From: Phoronis australis
Lineage: Eukaryota; Phoronida; Phoronidae
DNA length: 64,000 nucleotides
Direction of reading: 5' to 3'
Assembly: GCA_002633005.1 (NCBI GenBank)
Contig: NMRA01000286.1
Location: 96,067 to 160,066, forward strand
Shown here: one piece after another, positions 22,579-34,949 of the stretch
How positions within the stretch are numbered: the first letter of the stretch is position 1
Layout: every line of letters starts with the position of its first letter
Notes under the pieces: model-generated
The model's database searches: none
Seen by the model: only the letters and a program-made list of their open reading frames with translations
What the model was told of the DNA's origin: nothing
Position numbers and translations under genes: made by a program

Positions 22579-24723
22579 ATATAGAATTTCTGGCATCCCT
22601 AGAATATTCAAAAATGCCACTGTTGACCACACGCATGTTTTGTAAATGAAAGACACATTCTTGGTCTATTCAGTGGACTGTTCAGTGCACATGTTTGAGA
22701 CGTGTCGATGGAATGGCAAGAGAGAACAGCGTGAATTATACAAGCTGGTAAGAGGACTAATTCTAGATTTTTACTCGAGGAGTTAAGCACTTTGGGCAAC
22801 AAAGCTAACATGCACCAGTGAAACATACAGTTGCTCACTACATAATACTAAAACAAGCGGAATTTTTGTCATAACAAAAATGTCTAACTCGTGTTAGTCG
22901 CTTTCCTTTTTCAAAACTAAAAATCTCCCAAGCTTCATTGTCTCAAACTGTTTTTGTCAGATTTTCCCTAGATGTGATTTTCATAACTTGAAGTTAAAAT
23001 GGAGGGCATGTGATAACGTGACATAAAATTATTTTGTTCCAAAAATGCAAAATGACCCCAGGAAACAAGCCCAACTGTAGATTATCACAATGGGAAAACG
23101 GACTTTGAAAGACAACAGTCAAACTGCATTTTCCAGCACACCTGTTCTATTACATTTGTTGCCATACCACAAGTCCCAAGCCAACTGTATTGCATAGTTT
23201 GATTCGCATACAGCGGACTTAGGTTACAACAAAACTGTTAAAAACATCCCGTGGAGGTTTATTGCAATGTGGTTTGACTAATGGATTCACCGTAAAATAA
23301 ACCAGCGTGTGATGAATAAAGTTCTAAAAATATTCATTGAAATCAACAAGCTTTAAATAAATACAATACACAAAGACGTACAAAAAAACGTTAAAAATTA
23401 GTTCACTCAACAAACAAAAGACAAAGGAAGTACACCAATAACTGCAAATGAAAAAATCACATTTTTTCAAAAGGCAACATTAATAAGACAACTTTAAAGT
23501 TAGACTAACAGCTCAGAGCAAGCGCTGGTGTCTTATTTGCAGTCTTGCTTAGTACTTGACATAACATTAATCTGAGAAATGCAAATATTCTGACCCATCA
23601 TGTCCACAACCTAACCACAAAGTACATTTAAAAATAAGCTTCTCATGGTAAGTAGTCGGCTGTAGTCACTAGCTCCGCTGACTGATTTCTGACTGGACAA
23701 TATGACAGCAGATCAGATGTGTGACCAGCCGTCATGTGAGAAATTTGTAAGGTGGTGAATAGGACGTTTTACCTGCCTTCTACTTGGACGGAATATGAGC
23801 ACTATTATGATCTCCAATCTATACCTGATATTTTGTACAATTCTGACAAACAGACATTTCTTTCATATTCACTAGATATAAACCTGGAACCATGGTCTAA
23901 TTTTTCAACACCATTTAGACTCAAACAACACTGCCAACTATGTAGCATTATTTGAATAAAAATTTAGTACTCAAATCATGCCATGGAATTAGTCAATTTT
24001 CCAGCATAGAGATTAAACAGTGGGCCCAGGTTATTCAACAAGTCAAAATAAGTCTCAAACCATAACATAATATAGAAACCGATTTCAATCATCCAGGACA
24101 TTGCCGATTAAGAAGAACAACAAAAACCCATCAACTTTGATTTGTTTGGCCAGCCCTCCCAAGTTTGAAAGCCTCATATCAATCATTAATGACCTTCCAA
24201 TCACTTTTGATGGTTAAAATCAATGCTGTCACTACAATAAAGAGTATGAGCCCAGTTAGTAGGAATTATCCCCGTTTTGTGATTTAATGTTCTGGGCAAA
24301 GAGTAAGGCAGTTATGCCACTTTGAATATAATTCACCTGAAATACCAAACGTATATGAACTATTATCGTGGTCATAGCTTTGTTATATCAGTCAATTTAA
24401 CTAATTCATGCTTGGTTTATAACACTTACTCAATTAAAATGTTCAACTTCACAAGTCCCTAGCCAACTGTGCAAGTAAAATTGGATACATTAAACTTCAG
24501 TTCCAGAGAATGTTTTAAAGAAGTCACATGAGGCTTGTTGTAACATAGTTCGGCTGTACCACCAAATGAATCTCCAGAGATCTAGTGAGTAAACAGACTG
24601 CTTCCGATTCGTGCAGAACCCTTTGAGAGATGTGGCTCAAAATCTGCGTCTTCTGACCTAACACAGTTCAAAACTAGTCTCCAACACTGAATCAGTGCAT
24701 TTTACCATAATAAACCATAATGC
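22579..24723. other. Intergenic sequence between the Kv-beta and PIH1D1 3' ends
   Basis: No coding exon recognised on either strand. It includes the probable 3' flank of the minus-strand PIH1D1 gene. Confidence 0.5.
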
Positions 24724-24836
24724 ATTGAATACACAGTGGAACCAGGTCAACCAGCGACTCATTGAACACGCAGTGTAACCAGGTCAACCAGCGACTCATT
24801 GAATAAACACTGTGTAACCAGGTCAACCAGCAACTC
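24724..24836 (+). repeat. Tandem repeat, three units of about 37-39 bp
   Basis: Each unit begins ATTGAA and contains CAGTG.AACCAGGTCAACCAG followed by CGACTC or CAACTC. It lies about 90 bases beyond the PIH1D1 stop codon, so probably in its 3'UTR. Confidence 0.85.
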
Positions 24837-24925
24837 CTGGTGAAGCTGAAGGCAGCAAACTTCCTGCTTGTTCAATCGTCTACCATCACCTTTACGCACA
24901 ATGGTGGTCATCATTATCAATGTTG

Positions 24926-24961
24926 TCATGACTGCTGCACAGGCATTGTGATAGTCAGAAT
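24926..24961 (-). CDS. PIH1D1: PIH1D1 exon 9 (stop)
   Basis: Twelve codons, ILTITMPVQQS and TGA, after the acceptor gttccag. It matches the family ending (human QLMVAMPLLPVPS) and the phase after NKANK. The exon is short, so confidence rests on the motif and phase. Confidence 0.85.
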   Translation of the reverse strand: MLTITMPVQQS

Positions 24962-27900
24962 CTGGAACATTACAAGCATGGAGCTGTCAACACAGTCAAG
25001 CAATCACAACATCGAATGTTTTGACACATTTTCCTTCGTATTTTATTGAAAACATTACGGACTGTTGTAAATTCTTCACTGAAATAAACCCTTGACTTTA
25101 AGGAAGTATTGTGTCACCGCAAACCATATTTATATTTTGACTGGTATTTATGTTTTTACTGGTGTTGGAAGACAACTATGAAACATTCGGACACCAGATT
25201 GCCACAAGCGGCACACTATCAATGGTAAACTGATAAACCATGTAATGTCTGCGGCACATTGTCACCAAATTGCAGCTTGTGTATTTTGATATATTTGCCA
25301 CTAGAACAAGTCTGCTCTGTTTCTAATAAAATTAGTCATACAAGGGCAAAGCGGAGCATTGATATGTGCCTAACGTGTGTATCACATATAGCACAGATAC
25401 AAGGGATGATAACTGTTTCAAACATTCCCACTAAAGGAAGCAATGTTAGTAAACTTAAAATAGCCTCTAGGGAGTGCACAGCAAATCATCAATGCTCTTC
25501 TCAATAGGAACACACTTGCCACAGTAGTCAAATCATTGTAAGCCACGCTACTAATAAGAACACACAATTATACCAATTTTCATATTATCGACTTGGGAGT
25601 GGTTGGCTGATAGGGAGGTGGATGCCAAAAACAGACTCAAAAATAATAAAAACGAACACTAGGAGGCGCAAAATATGCCAAATCGATCCAAAAACGGAAA
25701 GGTGGTGTCGTCTTCCTAATAAATTTCTATTTGACAAATTTCATGAAAATCTGTTTGGGGTAAACGTAAAAAATTGGCACTACAGAGCACACGGGTAGTC
25801 AGATCCGTATGAAAATTCGCTCACACCCTCCCAGCAATAACAGGAACATATTATCTGCAATATTTCAAGAATACATAGATAGTGGTTTTTGAGACACAGA
25901 ACCGGACACCAGACACCGAACGGACAGGGATAATGGCATAATGCACATAAACATGTGAGTGCATAAGAATGAAACTGTTACAGTAGGGGGTTGACAGTTC
26001 ATTCAGACGTTTCCAATGTGGAGGAAGATATGAGGATCGTTTTTAACGTTTTACGTGACCATTTACCTTGGAGAGCTTGGGGATGATCTAAAACAAGGCT
26101 ATAAAGACCAAGACTTAACCGGACATTGAATGGAAAACACAGGAATGCAAATTGACATCATTTATTTCTCAGATTTTGCCTCAAGTAAGATTTTAGAAAA
26201 CGTCAAATTTTTAGGTTCGACCAATTTTAGGTCCATCCAATTTCTAGGTGCACTTTCTGCAAGTATTCTGTGCCTCAGATCAGTTCACAGAAGATCAAGT
26301 TGATTACAGTAATGTTACAAATCAGTAACGAAGCATCATAATCAAGTGAAATACTAGTGAAATGGAGACTGCACTGAAAATAACTGGACACAGTCGACTC
26401 CTACGCAGAAAAAGCTACAGAAAGACAACTGACCTTGTTAGCCTTGTTGAATTGTGAGCCACAGTCTTCCTGTATTATGTTAAAAGGCAGATAAATGTCC
26501 AGGTAATAGACATTCGACCTGGTCTTCAGCAGAATCCGATCTTCACCCAAGTCTAATGTAAGCGTTTTGGCACTTTTCTGAAACAAGATGAAGTAGATGG
26601 CTTACTACAAAAAGAAAAACAGCAACACGCAAGACAGATGAAAAAAGGAAATGATAGCACAAAATCTCGGGGCAGCATTTGTTTAAAAATATGTACTAAT
26701 TTCTTCATTTTGAGCATTGCTATTGTATTTTCTCATAAACATTAAATTTCAATTCTCCCAACTATGAGTACCATTTCATATATACATTTGACACCATAAC
26801 ATATAAAGATATGGCATGAATTCGAAGTAAAGAGAAATATACCCCAGGAGTACAGTAAATTTGTGTATTCCAACTTNAAGATTTTAGAAAACGTCAAATT
26901 TTTAGGTTCGACCAATTTTAGGTCCATCCAATTTCTAGGTGCACTTTCTGCAAGTATTCTGTGCCTCAGATCAGTTCACAGAAGATCAAGTTGATTACAG
27001 TAATGTTACAAATCAGTAACGAAGCATCCTTATCAAGTGAAATACTAGTGAAATGGGAACTGCACTGAAAATAACTGGACACAGTCGACTCCTACACAGA
27101 AAAAGCTACAGAAAGACAACTGACCTTGTTAGCCTTGTTGAATTGTGAGCCACAGTCTTCCTGTATTATGTTAAAAGGCAGATAAATGTCCAGGTAATAG
27201 ACATTCGACCTGGTCTTCAGCAGAATCCGATCTTCACCCAAATCTAATGTAAGCGTTTTGGCACTTTTCTGGAACAAGATGAAGTAGACGGCTTACTACA
27301 AAAAGAAAAACAGCAACACGCAAGACAGATGAAAAAAGGAAATGATAGCACAAAATCTCGGGGCAGCATTTGTTTAAAAATATGTACTAATTTCTTCATT
27401 TTGACCATTGCTATTTTATTTTCTCATAAACATTAAATTTCAATTCTCCCAACTATGAGTACCATTTCATATATACATTTGACACCATAACATATAAAGA
27501 TATGGCATGAATTCGAAGTAAAGAGAAATATACCCCAGGAGTACAGTAAATTTGTGTATTCCAACTTCCCACACAATGACAACCACAGATTGAACCGCTT
27601 TTCACAGGCTCTCTCTTCTGGCTGATCCCAAAACAAGATTTACTCTCATGATGTCAGAATAGACACTGCATACCAATAGTTAACACTGCTAACAGGTGGT
27701 ACCCATACGCACTCGGTACAACACACTCACCACTTTAGGAAGCTCTATTTCAGCAACAAGAAACTCTGGGTGTCCTGATGTGGGTTCTTGGACTATGGTA
27801 ATCTTGGGCTGAGGAGCACTGGAATTAATCCAAACTTTCAAAACCTTGTTGGACTTACAGAAGATTATTGGCAACAGAGAACTGTCTATTTGGCTTGTAA

Positions 27901-30900
27901 TCAACATAAATAAGAACGTGGATTTCCAGAATAGCATAGGCATACAAATGAAACAAATAAATGCAGACATCATACAACACTTGGAGACAAGAAAACCTTC
28001 TTCAGAGCAAATTTTTAGTCTTGGTTATTCATTTCAATTGCTGAAGTAAGGATGTTAATTTCAAAGCAAGCATCCAAATATTACACACTAACCTACTATA
28101 TACAGATAATTAATTAACGTGCATACATTTCTCATGATTGAAGGAGAGAGCCAAACGTCTAACTTGCACACAAATTTAGCAACAAAACTTCAATGTCTTA
28201 CTTGGGTTTTTCATCAGCTTGAGAGTCGGACACTTCAGATATAAGCGACTTGCCACCATCGATGGGTCTGGAAAAATAATAAATTTATTACAAAGATGAC
28301 CCGAACCAGGTCAACTACAAACTTTCACAACCTCTCACCAAGAAGCTCCAAAGAAAAAAATTTGGCATCAAAAGTCTCGTTAGTCTTACCTCTTTATCTT
28401 ACACTTGACCCATAATCCCAATGTAATAAATCAATAACTTGTTTTCACCAAAATTATCCAACAGATCAACTTGCTCATATGTCGAGTGCTGACAATGTCA
28501 CCAGACAAACGAGATTCCAAGTAACCAGAGTTCTGGCCACTAGTAGAAGTCAACAACATCTCATCGAAAGAGACGAGAGATCTCTGAGGATACAGGAATT
28601 TGGTAAATTCAGTCCAGCAGACCAGATTCAAGTAACAACAGTATTGCTCTTTATCAGACACTGCAACTATTCACACTCAGTCAACCATGGTAGGGCATGA
28701 ACTGCAGCGTATGATAGCAGTTACTTTACACTGACAGTGACATAGAGCGCTTGAGCAGTCTTCACAACGGAGACTACGTTGTCCAATAATTACCCAGGCT
28801 CCATGTCCACTATCCAGGGCTTGGACTGTTTTCTCAAATTCTGCTCTTGCAATTTACCAACACAGCGACGGTTTTTCAACATGACCCAATCTGAAAAAGT
28901 AAACCACCTTCAAAGGATGATGTTTATACAACTTTGAAAAGCTAATGACAACACAACCACATGATTTGGATTTTAAACTAGTCACAACTAGTTTTAGCAC
29001 TGCAGACACAAGAAGTCAGACACACCTAGCAAACGCATTTGGCAGTCTACACCAGTGCATCCACTGTAACACCCAGGTCCGGGAAAGCACAAGTGGCGAA
29101 ATCCACAGACTTGAACTAAGTATGCATAAAACACCACCGGCTTATCTTATTCTTGCAACTTCCATGGAGCTAACCCAGTAACCTCCTCGCCAGCATGTTT
29201 AAAGAAGAAAGCAATGGGTTTGACACAGCGCCTTATCTGTCCTAGTTGAGACTTAAATGACATTGTGGAAGAACCAAAAGCATATGTAGCTGAACATGAC
29301 CAGTAACGCAGACGCATAAGCTAATGAATGTCATCGTTTATTTGCCAAGTGTAATAACTCACTTCTGTCCAACTCGATGGAGTACTTGTTCTCCAGACCT
29401 TCAATTGCACAAGTAATGAAGAAACCCATGAATACATCACTGTTTTGAACCTTAGCCATGAAATCAGGGTGGATGAGAATGTCATAGGCAGTGCAGCCCC
29501 GGCCAGACTTGTCAATCTCAGCATGCGGCTCACCAAGACTCATGGGAAGGCGAAAACGGGATGGATCCTCAGATTCCAAGATCTCCAACAACTCTTTTTC
29601 AGAAACATCCTTTGGCAAGGGTACCTTTAGAAATGAATTAGAGTGGCTAATACACTAACATTTCCTTATTTTTTCAGTAATCAGTTGGCTATTTTAAGAA
29701 AGACTCACACAGTATTCCAAAACAACAAGTAGCAACCAGCTTAGTTGATCAAAAAATACCCCACACATTATGTTTTTTCAATATGTTTGTTATATCAAGT
29801 CTTTAAACAGATCAAAACTTGATTTGATGACCAGCAGCTCAACAATGCAGCTGCATATTTCGCTTGGAGACCTGGCAAAAAATCCCAAACTGTCATAAAG
29901 TGGCCAAATATTTTGCGATTTGAAAACTTGGTCACTCAGAAGAAGACCGAAAAACAAGAATTCACGGGACTGGTGTAATCCACTTTGAAATTTGTGGTGA
30001 CCTCCAAACGTTAAAAATTGGTAATGTTTTCCCCACACTACGATTATACTTTTGTTCCACAACAGTTTCATTTAATTTGTGAAATCATTACATCTGCCAC
30101 CCTCGACACATATCTGAGCATGCGCTCAAATTACAACAAGAAATAAACAGACAGGGATATATCGGACATGAAGTAAAGTAAGCTATCATTGAGTTAAAAA
30201 AGAAAAAAGAAACACACACAATTTTGGGTTTTGTGGTGTATATTTGCCCAGTTGCCCCACTTCCTCAGTTTTGATGTCCTGTTTTTATAAATTTTGCTTG
30301 CTGAAAACTATGTGTCATTTGTGGAGGTAACACCTCTCCCACCCCACAATATTTTGGTTAGCTTGTTTTCCTTTAAGTGACCAAGGATTATTTTGTCATA
30401 TTTTTGAGTTGGCGTTATGATAGGCGTCGAGCCAAAGCACCCATTTCTTAAAGTGACTGTCGTTTGTGAAGGCCCAGACTTTCACACCACCACATACAGG
30501 ATTTCCTTCTTCATTTGACAACCAGGGAATTTTGCCAGGTCACATTTGGCGAATTGACATTGTGCTGAGTAGTGAACCTTGAAGATACTTACATTTTCAT
30601 GCATACATCCATTCAAAAACACTTTATCATTTTTCTTGTCTTTAGTCTTGATGCAGAAACCTAAAACAGAGACATGTTTCTGATCTAAAGACTTAGCACA
30701 AGCTGACACTCATCAAACTGCAGCATCAACTGCCTCATCATTTGTACTAAAATCCATCTTGCGAGAATACCCTCTGATACAAGAGGTGAAGAAATTGATT
30801 GTATTATTGGTGGACACAACCGTGTTTCTGATGCTGACATAGTCGGTAAACCAACCCTTATTTAAATAGATAAGTCCACACAGTGAAAGTATAGAATGAA

Positions 30901-32641
30901 GTGTCATACAACTCACACTCGCACTGCAAGTCAATTATTAACCTACAAGTGTCGAAATTGAGATCGTATGAACACATTTAACTTAGGAAATAATACAGCG
31001 AATATAACTGCATGGAAATCAAGCCTTTGAAAGAACTCTTTGACTCGAAGATTTCGATTTTTACTTTTTGCTCGTCACTCTGCCATCTTCAATTTTTAAG
31101 CTACTTGTGAACTCATAAACTAAATCAATCATTGGGCTCATTGGCTGGCAATCGGGTCACTACACAATGTCATTAGGTCAAAAACTAAGGGTAGAAGATG
31201 GCAAACGATTTGATTCGTTGTTGTTAGAGGTAGGTAAAAAGAGGCAAAATATAATCAGTAAGACCGTTTGCGGTTTCGTAAACGTGTCAAGAAAATTTGA
31301 TTTGGTTAGTACTAACACACCTCTTGGTTTATATTCAGTTCACCAAGTGGTGCAAAGCCCTCTGGTGGACCTTCAGCTCTGTTTAAGAGCTGAATATTGG
31401 TTACTGCTGACACAGCTGATAAGTCCAAATAGGCCATGATTGATGTATAACACTTTGGCTAGTGCTTTGCACTACTGTGGTGGAAGTACAAAGTACAAAC
31501 ATTGTCAACTTCAAACTTGCACCACATGAACAATGTCCACAACTACAACCATCTGACCACACGTTACCTGGTCGTGGAATGCATTTGACGGTAGGCTGAT
31601 TCTGGGCTTGTTGACTATGTTGCGAGGCCTACAAGACATGAAAACACAGGAAGTTAATATCAGTCCCTTATAGTAATTATATAGGCTTTGGACTCCCCGG
31701 CAAAAACAAAGGTTTGCTTACATAAAACTACCAAAGGAACAAAATATTGAAAACCTTCACTTTATGTCTTACACTAGGTTCAAATGAGTGGCGAAGTTTT
31801 CCAGTGGCGAAAATGCTGGCATTTCAGGTAAATAAACGAGCTGTCTGAGAGAGGGACAGTTTAGTCAGCAGTTAGTTTGTTTGCTTACCACCAGCATCAC
31901 TTTTAAAGTGAAAATTGATGACAAAACAGCAATAACCTCTTTTCCATTTGTGTGTGTGTTCTTTGAATTAAGTGGTCTGGCTACAAAAGTGCTAACAAAA
32001 ACACAGTCAGTTTTGGGGTGACTCAAACCACCATTTTTAACACTTCATGTGGCAGGTAGTATGACATCATACCTCCTGGCGAGCACAGCAGAGAAATGGC
32101 CAGTTACCAATTATGGGAACTGAACGAGGGACTGCTCGAAGAAAGGAGTATTTGTTGGAGTTGGAAGAAATAAACATCAACGGCCTCCCAATGTGTACCT
32201 CTATGCACATAAGGTATTTATAACCACGTGACCTTGATGTTTTAGTGGGTGTGAGGCATATTGCGCCGAAAAGCTTCCGGCCACGGTGTATGAAGTTAGT
32301 GTTGAGCCAGCAAAAAAAGACAGTGGTCACTGTTTAATTGTGTATGTGACGTGTCATTGTGTAAGCTTCTGCATCACAAAATTTATGTAGAGGTACCAAA
32401 TACACTACAATACAGAGTACAGTACAGTAGGCTACACCACCGCTGGGGCTAGGCAGGTAAATTATCCCTGCAGAAGTCCAAGAACTTGCACCAAAAATAA
32501 CATTACATTTAGGCGTGTTTCCTGTGACTAAATACAACATAGGATGGCACTACAGGTTTTCTTGTTCACCTGAAGAAGTAAATTCTGATAAATCGCCTGC
32601 TCTTCAGCGTTCAAATCCGCGGGCACATCCAAGGTTTCCAT
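24926..32641 (-). CDS. PIH1D1: PIH1 domain-containing protein 1 (R2TP complex subunit), complete, nine exons
   Basis: PIH1D1 is the adaptor of the HSP90 co-chaperone R2TP (RUVBL1/2-RPAP3-PIH1D1). Its N-terminal PIH domain binds acidic phospho-motifs on clients, and its C-terminal CS-like domain binds RPAP3. Nine minus-strand exons join in phase to 298 codons with the stop if the duplicated exon is counted once (human is 290 aa). Landmarks: a start exon ending QNLLLQ; PGFCIKT and DKVFLNGC, with the Lys residues of the phosphopeptide pocket; LPMSLGEPHAEIDKSGRGCT; YSIELDRNWVMLKNR; FLVAEIELPKV; YYLDIYLPFNI; and LTITMPVQQS at the end. All junctions are GT/AG. Identification is from recalled family sequence. 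Confidence 0.94.
25600..25968 (-). mobile_element. Dispersed repeat family P, degenerate partial copy
   Basis: On the minus strand it carries the family's TATCAACCAAAC-like, CTAGTGTTCG-like and hairpin-end (GCATTATGCCATTATC-like) segments in the expected order, with much divergence. It lies in the last PIH1D1 intron. Confidence 0.6.
26187..26876. repeat. 690-bp direct duplication, copy A
   Basis: Begins AAGATTTTAGAAAACGTCAA and ends ATTCCAACTT. The constant 691-base offset to copy B over the whole length, with only scattered substitutions (roughly a dozen by eye), shows a very recent duplication or allelic copies. Confidence 0.95.
26434..26577 (-). CDS. PIH1D1: PIH1D1 exon 8, copy A (duplicate)
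   Basis: Same 48 codons as copy B, with synonymous or no change inside the exon and a slightly different acceptor (tttcag instead of ttccag). It is probably a second allele left in the assembly, because the duplicated block joins at a single N. Confidence 0.75.
26877..26877. other. Ambiguous base at duplication junction
   Basis: The only N in the window, exactly between the two copies. This suggests an assembly join rather than a read sequence. Confidence 0.9.
26878..27567. repeat. 690-bp direct duplication, copy B
   Basis: Follows immediately after the single N at 26877. It continues into unique sequence after 27567, while copy A is continuous with unique sequence on its left. Confidence 0.95.
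27125..27268 (-). CDS. PIH1D1: PIH1D1 exon 8, copy B
   Basis: 48 codons in phase 0 at both ends: KSAKTLTLDLGEDRILLKTR then SNVYYLDIYLPFNIIQEDCG and SQFNKANK. An almost identical copy lies 691 bases downstream in the gene direction. Either copy splices in frame to exon 7 and exon 9. Confidence 0.85.
27731..27818 (-). CDS. PIH1D1: PIH1D1 exon 7
   Basis: Encodes APQPKITIVQEPTSGHPEFL then VAEIELPKV, the first strands of the CS-like domain (human LLLAEVDLPKL). It ends in phase 0 at gtgagt. Confidence 0.93.
28202..28267 (-). CDS. PIH1D1: PIH1D1 exon 6 (linker)
   Basis: Encodes PIDGGKSLISEVSDSQADEK plus P, a polar, Ser-rich acidic linker between the PIH and CS-like domains. The donor is gtaaga. 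Confidence 0.88.
28794..28890 (-). CDS. PIH1D1: PIH1D1 exon 5
   Basis: Encodes NWVMLKNRRCVGKLQEQNLR then KQSKPWIVDMEPG, matching the MMKNRPFMG segment at the end of the PIH domain. Both ends are split codons that match their neighbours in phase. Confidence 0.92.
29363..29624 (-). CDS. PIH1D1: PIH1D1 exon 4 (PIH domain core)
   Basis: 87 codons plus one base: VPLPKDVSEKELLEILESED, then the family signature PMSLGEPHAEID..GCTAYDI and GLENKYSIELDR. The acceptor is ctaaag and the donor gtgagt. Confidence 0.96.
30593..30660 (-). CDS. PIH1D1: PIH1D1 exon 3
   Basis: Encodes the PIH domain start, GFCIKTKDKKNDKVFLNGCM then HEN. The Lys of CIKT and the Lys before VF correspond to the phosphopeptide-binding Lys residues known in human PIH1D1. 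The donor gtaagt is strong. Confidence 0.94.
31568..31628 (-). CDS. PIH1D1: PIH1D1 exon 2
   Basis: Encodes ASQHSQQAQNQPTVKCIPRP plus one base of Gly. This is the low-conservation linker before the PIH domain. The acceptor is cttgtag and the donor gtaacg. Confidence 0.88.
32570..32641 (-). CDS. PIH1D1: PIH1D1 exon 1 (start)
   Basis: 24 codons, METLDVPADLNAEEQAIYQN then LLLQ, ending in phase 0 before gtgaac. The FEELLLQAS-like end matches vertebrate PIH1D1 and supports this ATG. Confidence 0.88.
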
Positions 32642-34949
32642 GTTGGAAAACCGAGACGCGAGTGCAAGTTCGCTGAAGTGTTATTACGCTCTGTATAGGT
32701 GGCGCTCTCATAGACATCTTTAAGATGTATTAAATACCGTTGTGATGTCTATGATAAATGCTAGATAAAACAGAACACTGTGCGGAACAATGAGCTGTAT
32801 ACATAAAGTTGACATCACGTGGTTGGTCCGTCATCTTGCTGATGAACCATGTTAGTCGATATGAGTGTGTACAGTGTAGTATCTAGGAACCAATATTTTA
32901 TAACAGCACGGGATTTCAAGTAAAAACTCGTAGCTTTTATGTCAGGATCATCGAGTGCAAACTAGGATTTTTAGAAAATCATCCAAGAAAATCATTGCAC
33001 ACTTGAGCACAGCATTAAAGGGCTTTAACACCTATCTCAGTTAGTTATAGCAGAAAACATCAAAAATAAAGTTTGATTTCCAGTATAAAGGTTAGACCCA
33101 GAATCAATGATGTAATTTTTTGGTCTTTCAAGGTTTGAAAATTGAAACTGAAATAAAATGATTTCGTGGGTGAGAATCCGATCGCAGAAACAATGTTATT
33201 CAACTTCACGAACACACACTTAAGTCTGCCAGTTTTCGGTGGACTTTAACTGACTCATTGACTTTCCTTCTTAGTCCGATATGTCTTTTTACTGAAGGGT
33301 TTAGTGACCAAGATATCTGTTGTTTTCTAGGAATGAAGAAACACAAAAAGTGACTACAAGATTAACAGTTGTACATTTTTACAGAGTGGACACCAATTCA
33401 AAGATTTATTAATATAGTAGAAAGAAGGGATACCCCAAGAATGCGACGGCACCCCACAATGTTATATTGGGACGGCGGGTAGATGGGTTGTTTCTGTTGT
33501 CTGGAATGATTTGGTTGAAAATGGACTGGATAAACACAACACACAATGGTATCTAGGAACTAATATTGGTAACAACACGAGATTCAAGTAAAAACTCATA
33601 GTTTTGATGTCAGGATCATCAAGTGCAAACTAGGATTTTTAGAAAATCATCCAAGAAAATCATTGCACACTTGAGCACAGCATTAAAGGGTCTTAACACT
33701 TATCTTTAGTTATATCAGAAAACATCAAAAATAAAGTTTGACTTCTGGTATTAGACACAGAATCATTGATATAATTTTTTGGTCTTTCGAGGCTTAAAAA
33801 TTGAAACTGAAATAAAATAATTTTGTGGGTGAGAATCCGATCGCAGAAACAATATTGTTCAACTTCATTTCAGGGTTCCTAGAGCACACACTAAAGTCGA
33901 TTTTTCGTGGTCTTTTACCTGACTTTCCTTCTTAGTCCGATATGTCTTTTAAAAGGGTTTAGTGACCTTATTCTTTCCAAGATATCTGTTATTTTTTAGC
34001 AACGAAGAAGCACAAAAAGTGACAACAAGATTAATAGTTCGACATTTTTACAGAGTGAACACCCGCAATTCGAAGATTTATTAAATTTAGCCAGGTTATT
34101 GGGAACGGGGCAGGATCGAAGGAAGGGATACCGCAAGAATACTACACCCCACAATGTTATATTGGGACGGTAGATGGGTTGTTACTGTAGATTTCAAGAG
34201 ATGGGACAAATGCTATGTAGCCTGGCAAGCTATTAAAATCTGAAACTGTCCTGCTTGAGGAAAATCATCATTTTTATACTCCGTCGTGTTTATGGTCTTC
34301 TGGTACTTACAGTGTATCAATGCCTGGGTATGTAGGACAGAGCAGGTAGTTTACGATCATTCAGTTTTGTCACATGTATTTTGTAGCGGCGTGTTGTCAA
34401 TATAAATGTACTAGTAACATAATTGTGTGCCAGCAAATGTCAGATCCAACTTACTTTAGGGATTAAATTAGAGTTGGTTGAAATCTGACTTTCACTGAAG
34501 TGAAGTGCATGTACTAGTAGGATACAGTAACTTTGTACCAGCTAGACATTTACCTTTTACTGTCACGGTGTGATTTTACTGCGTGATGGTGATATTTTGA
34601 AATAAATGAAAACTTTATTGTTTGAAATGGTTACAATGTGTTTTTTCTGTGTGATCATTTTTGTTGTTCTCGTTCTGGAAGGCCAATCAGATGGAAATGT
34701 GCTTGTTATTGACAGAAAAAAAACTGCGATTCCGCACATCATGGGCGGATAAAATGGGTACATTGATTGGTGTAAAAAAATAATATTGGTAAAAATTAGT
34801 AATGCGAACGTCTTCTGAAAACTCTAGTTCCACTTACATACAACAGAGTCCATGACAGAACTGTCTCAACTGTGAGACCATGTCCTTTCAAACTGTACAA
34901 ATTTCCAGTTCACCATGCTAAGATGAATTAGGTACTAAGACAAGTAATA
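32642..34949. other. 5' flank of PIH1D1
   Basis: The first 100 bases upstream of the ATG are relatively CpG-rich (gagacgcgagtgc, ggtggcgctc) and probably hold the promoter, but no core element stands out. Most of the remainder is the direct duplication described separately. Confidence 0.4.
32879..34186 (+). repeat. Direct duplication, two units of about 620-640 bp, offset about 670
   Basis: The first unit starts GTATCTAGGAACCAATATT at 32879 and the second GTATCTAGGAACTAATATT at 33549. Both run through AAAATCATCCAAGAAAATCA and AATGTTATATTGGGACGG. Many substitutions and indels separate the copies, so the duplication is older than the one in PIH1D1. Confidence 0.9.
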
